Assembly (NCBI GenBank): GCA_020356005.1
Contig: CP070629.1
Span: forward strand, 3,350,736-3,391,560
Source: Thermoplasmata archaeon
Lineage (GTDB): Archaea; Thermoplasmatota; Penumbrarchaeia; JAEHCK01; GCA-020356005
DNA: 40,825 bases
Direction of reading: 5' to 3'
Part shown: piece by piece, positions 25,976-34,200 of the stretch
Layout: each line of letters opens with the position of its first letter
How positions within the stretch are numbered: the first letter of the stretch is position 1
Position numbers and translations under genes: made by a program
Notes under the pieces: model-generated
What the model was told of the DNA's origin: nothing
Seen by the model: only the letters and a program-made list of their open reading frames with translations
The model's database searches: none

Positions 25976-26094
25976 GAAAACTTCCCCGACCCGGTAAATT
26001 CTTATTTCGAGTTATAAATCTTTTTACTATTAACTGTAAAGGCAGACAACACTTAAATATCAGCGCCACGATTATGAAAAACCCTATTCCAATT

Positions 26095-26254
26095 ATAATT
26101 AATTTTTAAGATTTGAAAGTAGGGGAAGAATCCCCTACGACCCCTCTTTCTTTATCTACTTTGGTGATGCCTTCGGCATCACCCAGAGAGATAAGAAAAG
26201 ATAGGGGTTATTAGGGTATATTCATCTCCCCTAATTAAATCTTAAAATTAATAT
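26095..26254. mobile_element. MITE-like long hairpin element (~160 bp)
   Basis: Terminal inverted repeats ATTAATTTTTAAGATTT...TAGGGGA (26095-26126) and TCCCCTAATTAAATCTTAAA (from 26227, continuing to 26254) enclose two nested inverted repeats. The first is ACCCCTCTTTCTTTATCT (26140-26157) paired with the AGATAAGAAAAGATAGGGGT region (26189-26208). The second is a perfect 9-bp hairpin GGTGATGCC-TTC-GGCATCACC (26163-26183). The element has no coding capacity. The nested full-length foldback is typical of miniature inverted-repeat elements; a cis-acting RNA structure in the leader of the next gene is the alternative. Confidence 0.6.
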
Positions 26255-26284
26255 GAATTGCAAATGTAAAGGAGGTTGATTGAA

Positions 26285-27073
26285 ATGGATTGGGGAATCA
26301 AAAACCGACTTTCTAGGATAATCAACCCTAAGACCGGTCATACGGTCATGTTAGCAGTAGACCACGGTTATTTTCTAGGGCCCACCTCCGGGCTGGAGAA
26401 GCCGGACAAAACCATCGAGCCGCTCGTACCCTATGCAGACACGCTGATGTTAACACGCGGGGTACTGCGCACCTCTGTGAAACCGGATATGGATATCCCG
26501 ATTGTACTGCGTGTATCCGGTGGAACGAGCATATTGAGCGAGCTTTCAAACGAGGGAATAACCACATCCATGGAAGAAGCCATCAGGTTGAACGTCTCCG
26601 GAATAGCCCTATCGATTTTCGTGGGTGCTGAATACGAGCGCCAGACCCTGCTGGGCCTTTCCAATCTGGTCAACGAGGCAGAAAAGTACGGTATTCCGGT
26701 TCTTGCAGTTACTGCTGTTGGAAAGGACATGGTCCGCGATTCAAGATACCTGGGGCTTGCCTCACGCATCGCCGCTGAGCTCGGTGCGCATTTCGTCAAG
26801 ACCTATTATTGTGACGATTTCGAACAGGTAGTGGATAACTGCCCGGTCCCCATCGTTATTGCGGGAGGTAAGAAACTTCCGGAGCCCGAAGCACTTGAAC
26901 TTGCGCACAATGCAATATCGAAGGGTGCAGTGGGTGTGGATATGGGCCGCAACATATTCCAATCGGAGCACCCGGTGGCCATGATCCAGGCTGTCAGGTC
27001 TATTGTGCATGAGAATGCCACGGTAAAAGAAGCGCTTGATCTGTACAACAGTGTGAAAGCCGGTAAGGATTAA
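26285..27073 (+). CDS. Class I aldolase/thiolase of the DeoC/FbaB/LsrF group, LsrF-like
   Basis: 262 residues, a TIM-barrel aldolase with Schiff-base chemistry. The start DWGIKNRLSRIINPKTG, the AVDHGYF loop (24-30), GKDMVRD (146-152), VKTYY with Lys172 as the predicted Schiff-base lysine, and IAGGKKLPE (192-200) all match bacterial LsrF over its core. LsrF is the 3-hydroxy-5-phosphonooxypentane-2,4-dione thiolase of autoinducer-2 breakdown. No other lsr gene is in view, so another archaeal role is plausible, such as a fructose-bisphosphate-aldolase-type or aromatic-precursor aldolase. ATG 26285 is chosen over TTG 26276 because AGGAGGT lies eight bases upstream. The next gene is a zinc dehydrogenase, possibly the same pathway. 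Confidence 0.88.
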   Translation: MDWGIKNRLSRIINPKTGHTVMLAVDHGYFLGPTSGLEKPDKTIEPLVPYADTLMLTRGVLRTSVKPDMDIPIVLRVSGGTSILSELSNEGITTSMEEAIRLNVSGIALSIFVGAEYERQTLLGLSNLVNEAEKYGIPVLAVTAVGKDMVRDSRYLGLASRIAAELGAHFVKTYYCDDFEQVVDNCPVPIVIAGGKKLPEPEALELAHNAISKGAVGVDMGRNIFQSEHPVAMIQAVRSIVHENATVKEALDLYNSVKAGKD

Positions 27074-27164
27074 CTGTGTAATTGATGAAAAATTCCAATA
27101 GAAAAAAAATCGAACTCTAAGCGGAGCGCTGTGAGAGTGCTTAAAATCAATATAAAAGCTCCGA

Positions 27165-27290
27165 CTGAGCCTATTAGGCGAAGGAGGGGGCGAGGCATAG
27201 CCGAGCATGAGCGCATGGCCTACCGAAGGTGGCCTTCATTTCCGCTCGACGCTTTTCGAGGGTTAAAGTATCTGATTCGAAAAGGGTCGT
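27165..27290 (+). ncRNA. Candidate structured RNA or leader upstream of the dehydrogenase gene
   Basis: A GC-rich island in AT-rich intergenic DNA. It contains three hairpins: GCC-TATTA-GGC (27169-27179), GGCCtACC-GAA-GGTGGCC (27217-27234), and a 12-bp stem with one mismatch (27247-27258 with 27278-27289). AATATAAAAG at 27149-27158 would be its TATA box. A second similar promoter-like segment (GGAGCGCTTATAATC) follows at 27295 for the downstream gene. No known RNA family recognised. Confidence 0.4.
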
Positions 27291-27335
27291 CAGGGAGCGC
27301 TTATAATCATTATGAAATCGGAGCGAGCTGATACC

Positions 27336-28361
27336 ATGCGCGTAGCAATGTATTACAACAATAACGATGTCCGTCTAGAAGAGATGCCGAAACCGAAAAT
27401 CGGCAGTACGGAAGTGCTCGTTGAAGTGCATGCCAGCGGGATTTGCGGCAGCGATGTAATGGAATGGTACAGGAAACAAAGTGCGCCGCGGGTGCTCGGC
27501 CATGAAATCACGGGAGTAATAACTGAGGCGGGTAAAGATGTTGATAAATTCAAGGTGGGTGACAGGGTGTTCGTTTCACACCATGTACCCTGCAATACTT
27601 GTCACTACTGTCTGAACGGTCGTCATAGTGTATGCGATACACTGCGCACCACCAATTACGACCCGGGGGGGTTCGCAGAATATATACGGGTACCTCAGAT
27701 CAATGTTGAGCTCGGTGTATTTCGGTTGCCCGAGGGCATGTCAATGGAGACCGGTGTGTTTGTGGAACCTCTGGCATGCGTACTCCGCGGCCAGAATCAG
27801 TTGAACCTCAGGCCGGGTAACAGCGTTCTGGTAATCGGCAGCGGCATATCCGGGCTGCTTCATATTGCGCTTGCAAAAGCTTACGGTGTCGAGCGGATAA
27901 TAGCCACGGATATCAACGACTTCAGGCTGGAAGCAGCCAAGAAGGCCGGAGCCGATGTGGTTCTTTTCGCAAAAGAGGCTGAACCCGAAAGGCTCCGCGA
28001 GCTCAACGACGGGCGGTTGGCGGATTATGTGATACTTTGCACTGGCGCAGTCAGTGCTTTAAAACAATCGTACCAATCATGCGAGCGAGGAGGGTCCGTT
28101 CTGTTATTTGCACCCACGGAACCCGGTGTGGAGGTCCCAACAGAGTTCTTTGAAATCTGGAAGGAGGGATTGACGATCAACACATCCTATGCAGGCAGTC
28201 CCGCAGATATACAGGCATCAATCGATCTACTGGCTGCCGGCAGGATAGTAGTGGATGATATGATCACACACACCTTACCCCTGGCCGAAACCCAGCGCGG
28301 CTTTCAGCTCGTTGCACAAGCACAGGATTCGATCAAAGTAATTATCGATCCGAGAAAATAA
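27336..28361 (+). CDS. Zinc-dependent alcohol/polyol dehydrogenase (MDR family)
   Basis: 341 residues. Catalytic zinc site: Cys37 (GICGSD), His56-Glu57 (LGHE) and Glu145 (VEPLAC). The structural zinc lobe has Cys86, Cys89, Cys92 and Cys100 (CNTCHYC...C). The nucleotide-binding motif is IGSGISG (167-173), with Asp192 at the end of the second strand, favouring NAD+. The overall pattern fits the threonine/sorbitol dehydrogenase branch; the substrate cannot be read from sequence. The frame opens at ATG 27312, but TTATAAT at 27301-27307 puts transcription start near 27330, so ATG 27336 (MRVAMYY) is preferred. It follows the LsrF-like aldolase in the same direction after a 260-base gap holding a candidate RNA. 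Confidence 0.9.
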   Translation: MRVAMYYNNNDVRLEEMPKPKIGSTEVLVEVHASGICGSDVMEWYRKQSAPRVLGHEITGVITEAGKDVDKFKVGDRVFVSHHVPCNTCHYCLNGRHSVCDTLRTTNYDPGGFAEYIRVPQINVELGVFRLPEGMSMETGVFVEPLACVLRGQNQLNLRPGNSVLVIGSGISGLLHIALAKAYGVERIIATDINDFRLEAAKKAGADVVLFAKEAEPERLRELNDGRLADYVILCTGAVSALKQSYQSCERGGSVLLFAPTEPGVEVPTEFFEIWKEGLTINTSYAGSPADIQASIDLLAAGRIVVDDMITHTLPLAETQRGFQLVAQAQDSIKVIIDPRK

Positions 28362-28398
28362 AGCTTGGATTTGATGTCGTTGTATTGTCGTTGGAAAA

Positions 28399-28488
28399 TT
28401 AAGAGGCAAGAGGCAGGAGGCAAGAGGCAAAAGAAGGGTTTAGAATTTAGAATTTGTTTAGAATTTAGATATTAGTGCTTAGAATTTT
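28399..28488. repeat. Low-complexity GAGGCAAGAGGC / TTTAGAATTTAGAA repeat
   Basis: AAGAGGCAAGAGGCAGGAGG and continuing similar words (28401-28433) are followed by reiterated TTTAGAATTT (28440-28485). The GAGGC part recurs inverted at 16678-16735. No gene or clear terminator. Confidence 0.5.
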
Positions 28489-30855
28489 CTATTTATCTTC
28501 TTCTTCCTCCCGCTGCAGGAAATGCGAGAATATACTGCGCAGGTAGTGGTCACCCATGCCCTCGTATGACCGTGCAAGTTTGAAAATATCCTCGTTGCGC
28601 TCAAGTATGTCAAGACAGTTTTCGTAATACTTCAAAGCCTCTTCAAGCTCACCCTTCTTCGCCAGAGCCATACATATGCCGAGGTATACTTTTGCTTTTC
28701 CAGGCATATCCGCAATGCTGTCGGCCATACCGATGCATTTATCGTAATATTCATCGGCGCGTTCATGTTCGCCCAGGCTCCAGTAAAGCCAGCCCAGAGC
28801 ACCGTATGCATCGGATATCGCCAGTGCGTCATTGGCTTTTTCTGCGAGTTCTAGGGATTTCTTATGATGCGTTTTGGCCGCTTCCCAATCGTTACTGCGT
28901 TCGTAAATGAATCCCAGCCGCCTGTGTATGAGCGCCATTCGCCCCGGATCCGTGGATTCGCCGTGAACCAGCCTGAAGCTTTCCAGGGCTTTAATATACC
29001 GTTCCCTGGCGGACTCGAAATCGCGATGCTGGTTATAGATTTCAGATATAATCAATTGAATGATAGCACGAATCTGGCCTTCCAGCTCCCCCTCCGGTAG
29101 TTCTTCAAGCAGCTCCTTCAGTTCTTCTCCCCGGTCCATAGCAAGTAAGCGCTCACCGTGCTGTGCAGCCAGAACACCGGCCTCGGGAAACCGTTCGCTG
29201 TAAATCAAGTGGTAGAGCCCCTCGATTATTGTCAACCCCAGCTCGCTGTCTTCTTTTCCGGCCAGAATCTGTATCCTGGCTTCAGGCACAAATGAATCCG
29301 GGCTCTGCTGCAAATCCATCTGCAGGTTCACCTTGTTTGAAACCGGTACTACCTCAACCAGCTCATGGATCTTTTCTAAATAATATTGAGCGGCCTTGCG
29401 GTGGTACATTTTTCGGATGCTGAGCGGTTGGGTTTCGTAAAAGAATTCCCGGATGAGGTCGTGGACGCTGTAAATCCCATCCCGGGTTTCAAGTAACGTC
29501 CTTGCCGTTAAGTCCTTCAGGGTTTCGAACCCACCCTCCGCTTCTTCCAGCAGTATATCCTTGGGTACCCCGTACCGATATACCGATGCGTATGCCAGCA
29601 GCCTCTTTTCGAATTCTGAAACCTTCGAAAAGATCTCCTCCTGGATATACTTGTTCAGGTCCTCCACCGCGGCTGCACCGGGGCTCTCACCACTTTGCTC
29701 TAGAAGTTCAATAGACAGCGGGTGGCCCGCGGTAAGTTTGTAGACAGAATCGACATTTGCATCTTCCATGCCTCGATGCTTCAGCAGTTCCTTCGCCGCC
29801 TTTTTAGTAAGCCCCTGCAGATGCAATTCGCCCACGAGCTTCTTGACCTTAACATGCCGCCTGTCATAGAACGGTACAATATGACGGCTGAAAATCAATA
29901 ATTTCGTTTTGTCAAGCCTTTCCAGAATCTCGATCAACAGCGAAAATATGGGCAGGATCTCATCGCGGGCCTTGTGCAAATCATCGATAACTATAAGCAC
30001 ATTCTGATCGCTCAGCGCTGTTTCTATCATTTCACCTACAATGTTCATATCCATGATGGTTTCCGAATCGATATAGCGCTGCAGTTCTCGGCGGCCCAGC
30101 TGAGCTATAAACGAGGCGAGGTTCCTCACAAAATATCGAAGCGTATCCCACTGGTGGAAGCTGTACCATACAATATGTTTTTGTACACGGTATTCATCCA
30201 TGATTTTTACCGCGAGGGTAGTTTTACCCATACCTGCGATACCGTGAACCACGATAACCTTGTGGTCCGGGCCGTCCATCCAGCTCTTGAGTTCATTAAG
30301 TTCATCCTCCCTGCCGATGAAATACGATATTTTCGGTGCCCTATCCGTGAAGGCCAGATATTCCTTACCTGTAGCGGTCTCATCTACCTTTTCCGATTTA
30401 ACAGCCACGAAGTGCGGGTAATCGAACATCCCATCTTCATTCACCCCTTCCAGGATCTCCAGGTACGAGAAGCTCGTGCCGAGAAACTTGTTTATTTCGG
30501 AAAATTTAAGCTCTTTAATTTCGCCGCTCTGGTTTTTCACATTAATCTTTACCTGCTCAAGTTTCTCGGTAATCTCCTGGGCACGCATAAGACCCTCTGT
30601 TGTTAGAAAGTAGATTTTTCTTCGGCGTGAAACACCTTCCACATGGCTTATCTGCTCTTTGACCAGATTTTTATCCTCAAGCTTTTTCATTGACCGCGGA
30701 ATTGCACTGCGCACTACAGAAACGGCCTTGGCAATACCGTCCTGGGTAAGAGCAAACGGTGCCTGCAGGTTATGCTCATATTTGAAATAATTGCGGATAT
30801 GCAATAATATCCGCTCTTCTATTGTAAGCTTCAGTTTCAATTTTGGCTTTGCCAC
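28489..30855 (-). CDS. STAND NTPase with N-terminal winged helix and C-terminal TPRs
   Basis: 788 residues. A winged-helix domain (about 10-95) is followed by a linker of ~75 residues. The STAND NTPase core (about 175-480) starts YFIGREDELNEL, with Walker A GIAGMGKTTLA (205-215) and Walker B VLIVIDDL (286-293). The downstream TAGHPLSIELL motif (about 390) is the GxP of the NB-ARC/MalT group. A helical region and about six TPR repeats (about 580-780) end the protein. Such proteins are inactive when ADP-bound and oligomerise on ligand binding by the repeat domain. Here the output could be transcriptional through the winged helix, as in MalT, or defence-related; there is no nuclease or other killing domain. 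Start is GTG 30855. Divergent from the DnaA-like gene. Confidence 0.9.
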   Translation of the reverse strand: MAKPKLKLKLTIEERILLHIRNYFKYEHNLQAPFALTQDGIAKAVSVVRSAIPRSMKKLEDKNLVKEQISHVEGVSRRRKIYFLTTEGLMRAQEITEKLEQVKINVKNQSGEIKELKFSEINKFLGTSFSYLEILEGVNEDGMFDYPHFVAVKSEKVDETATGKEYLAFTDRAPKISYFIGREDELNELKSWMDGPDHKVIVVHGIAGMGKTTLAVKIMDEYRVQKHIVWYSFHQWDTLRYFVRNLASFIAQLGRRELQRYIDSETIMDMNIVGEMIETALSDQNVLIVIDDLHKARDEILPIFSLLIEILERLDKTKLLIFSRHIVPFYDRRHVKVKKLVGELHLQGLTKKAAKELLKHRGMEDANVDSVYKLTAGHPLSIELLEQSGESPGAAAVEDLNKYIQEEIFSKVSEFEKRLLAYASVYRYGVPKDILLEEAEGGFETLKDLTARTLLETRDGIYSVHDLIREFFYETQPLSIRKMYHRKAAQYYLEKIHELVEVVPVSNKVNLQMDLQQSPDSFVPEARIQILAGKEDSELGLTIIEGLYHLIYSERFPEAGVLAAQHGERLLAMDRGEELKELLEELPEGELEGQIRAIIQLIISEIYNQHRDFESARERYIKALESFRLVHGESTDPGRMALIHRRLGFIYERSNDWEAAKTHHKKSLELAEKANDALAISDAYGALGWLYWSLGEHERADEYYDKCIGMADSIADMPGKAKVYLGICMALAKKGELEEALKYYENCLDILERNEDIFKLARSYEGMGDHYLRSIFSHFLQREEEEDK

Positions 30856-31287
30856 GGCTTAAACCATCCTTTAAAATGATTTCGGCTGATATTATACGAA
30901 AGGTTTATTAATTATTATTTCTGCACTCCTCATTTCCTCGAGTGTATTAAAATGTAACTGCCAGAATATTCCTCTAATATTTATTTACGGAAATCCACAA
31001 ATACAATATAATATCCGGAAAAAGGTACAAATCTCAATTTATTTATTATTTATGCCGGCGGTTTGGGTACCGCTCAAGCCATACATAACCGTAAAATAGT
31101 CTATTTGAAATTAAATGCCAGCGGCTTTTCTACCCTAAAATACCCCAATTTAGGCCCATTATGCCAGATATTCTAATAGATACCCGGCAAAATTCTTTTA
31201 TAGTAATAACAAATTATTTATCGGATTTACTACTATTAATAACTTATAGGATTATAGTTTATTAAAGAAATTATTTAATATTAAAAA
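30856..31287. other. Divergent intergenic region between STAND and DnaA-like genes
   Basis: No gene. AT-rich with several possible TATA boxes. TTTATTAAAG centred near 31262 fits a leaderless start at 31288; TTTAATATTAA near 31277 fits a short leader to ATG 31321. TGCCGGCGG at 31053 and TGCCAGCGGC at 31117 form a loose direct repeat. Confidence 0.4.
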
Positions 31288-34200
31288 ATGTATGTCGAAT
31301 ACCCGCATAGAGGACCTGCTATGAAATTGCCTTCTGGTAAAGTTACAAAAACTGTAGGTGGAGGACTCGATTCCTTCCAAAGTCTCTTAAATGAAATGAG
31401 GAGTTCTACTTTTACCGGCTATCTTGCAGTTATTCTGCAAAAGGAAGGGACCGACTCCAAAGGCCAGGTAGTAATAAAAGACGGCCAGCCTGTACTTGCA
31501 GATCATGAATTTAAAGGTGATGAATGCATCAGCCAGGAGGCTGTCAAAAAAATAATACGGGACGGCCTGACCGCCGAAGCCAAGTTGGAGGTCCATTCAA
31601 GCGTGGATGTCGACATCATCATTGATTTTAATACAGACGCTCAGGTGAGCGCTGCCGATTTCGATCTGGCTGCAAAGGCAAAGGAAATGGAGGAAGAGGA
31701 ACGGCGTGCAAAAGAGGAAGCCGCGCGTCGTGAGAAGGAAGCCGCGCGCCGAACAGAACTCACAGAGAAAATAAATGGATGGCGCTCCGATGGGTATATC
31801 GTTAAAAAACTCGAAGCCGTAATGAATGATTCTTTAGCAAAGATAGAAAATGAATTCAAAGCCTTCGAAGTATCAATAGCGAAATTGACAGAGCTGGATA
31901 AGAAATTGGGATCATTGAATACCAAGGGCTTCGAATCCGAAGTTGATTCAATCGAATTAATGCTAAACGACCCCGACAATGCAGAAGAGATCGAGAAAAA
32001 GGTAATGAATCTTGAAAAAACCATCGCCACGCGAACAAAGAAAGAGGCAGAACTTCGAAAAAAGATCGAAGGGTGGCGCGGCGAAGGTTATAATGTAGCA
32101 AAATTGGAAGAAGCAATTGATGCAGATTTTTCAAAAGCCTGGGATGTTTTCACAGTATTCATGGATGAACTCCAGAAATTAAAGGAATATGAAGAAAGGT
32201 TGAAAAAGCTCAATACTGTAGGATTCGAGCCCATGGTGGAGCACATCAATGCCAATTTGAAAAATCCTGATGCAATACATGATCTGGAACAGCAGTTCTC
32301 GGATCTTGAGATGAGGATAAATGAGGCGAATGAACGTAAAGCCGAGTTCAAAAAGCAGGTCGAGGAGTGGCTGAGCCAGGGCTACAATGTAAGGCGGTTC
32401 AAAAATATAATGAGAGAACCGCTGGAGCAGGTAGAACAGTCCATGATAGAATTTGAAAACGACCTGAACACTTTGAGGGAACTCCGCGAACAGTTCGATA
32501 ATATTAATGTTATAGAATTCGAAGCCGAGGCCAAGGCCCTGGAGCCTTTATTCACCGATCCGGATAAGATAGCTGATCTGCAAAATGGTGTGCAGCAGCT
32601 GGTTGCAAAATTCCAGGAGGTAGAGGCCAAAAAGGGTCAATACAGGGCAAAGGTTGATGAATGGAATAAATTAGGTTATAATACCGGTCAGCTGGAGAAG
32701 TTTCTCAATGAAGCCAAACTTGTGGCTATAGAAAGAGCTGTAGGGGATTATGAGAAGAAGTTAGAGACGCTGAGCGGCTACGAAGCGGTTCTTGACGGTA
32801 TGAACCTCGTGGGATTCGAATCAGAGGCCGATGCAATCCGCGCCAAACTTCTGGACCCCGATAAGCTCGAGGAACTTGATAAGGATATGAAAGATCTCAA
32901 GAAGAAGATGGAAGCGGCGAATAAAAAACGTACCGAGCTTAAAAAACGGGTGGAAGGCTGGAAAGGTGAAGGTTATGTCGTCGACAATATTGAACCACTT
33001 CTTGACGGCGATTTAAAGGTAGCATGGGAAACTTTTACAACCATGATGGATCAGATCCAGACCCTGAAAAATTTGAAAGAAAAGCTTGCTGGAATAGACC
33101 CCTCAGGATACGAATCCGAAGTAGAAGAATTTAAATCTCAGTTAAAGGACCCATCGTTTGCGGAGGACCTTAGTACACGCATAACGGAATTTGATGAGAA
33201 GATCAAGGCAGAAAAAGCCCGTAAAACCGAGATCAAAACTCAGGTTGAGGAGTGGAAGAAAACAGGTTATAAAGTTGGCGGTCTGGAAGAGAAACTCGGC
33301 GGCAGACTCGATGAGATCGAACCGGTTTTCAACGATTATACATCCAATATTGAACAGCTGGTAGAATTAAAGAATAAAATCAAGGTCTTAAGAACCGCAA
33401 CTTATAAAGACGAGTTATTAGACTTGAAAAAGAAGCTTGCGGATCCTACTCTGGTACTTGAAATTGAAAGCAATTACCATACTTTATCCACCAAGATCGA
33501 AGAGGAAAATAAGATTCGAGAAGACCTTCGGCAACAAATGAAGGACTGGAAAGCAGACGGCTTTGTCGTAACCATGCTCGAATCTGCCATAGACGGTAAT
33601 ATCGAAGATGCGCAGAAAGCCAGTACCGATCTCGCAGATGCTATAAACAAAATGCTGGAATACCGCCATAAGCTTGACGGACTTGACCTCCGCGAATTCA
33701 ATCAAGAGGAGGAAACCGTTAAAAAGTTATCCAATGACCCTGGCAATTTAACCCAGATCGAAACGATAATGCAGCAATTAGCCAAGAAAGTAGATGATCA
33801 GGAAAAGCAGCGATCTGAATTGATGAAAAAGCTTAATGGCTGGAAAAAACAGGGCCTTGTGGTGGATGAGCTTTTAAAGGTTACGGATGAGAAATTCTCG
33901 GTTGTGCAAGCTGCTTTTAAGAAATTCGAGCGAGAATTAGAACAGCTCATGGAACTGCAGAAGAAGCTCGGCGGCGCGGCACCGGCGCTCGGTGCAGCAC
34001 CGCCTGAAGCTGCAGCCGACGAGGGTGCCGCAGTTGAGGCGAAGGCACCTGCACCCTCCAAGGCCGCCCCGAAGGCGACTGCCGCCAAGGCCAAGGCCAA
34101 AGGAGAAGAAGTACCTGAACAGATCATTTCTGAGTTTAAATTGAATAAAGATTTTGTATTCGATACATTCGTGGTGGGTACCTCAAACCGGTTTACCCTC

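Noticed and set aside
27131-27331. 66-codon frame between aldolase and dehydrogenase
   Set aside because: Covers the hairpin-rich island, Arg-rich by composition, and runs into the promoter of the next gene.
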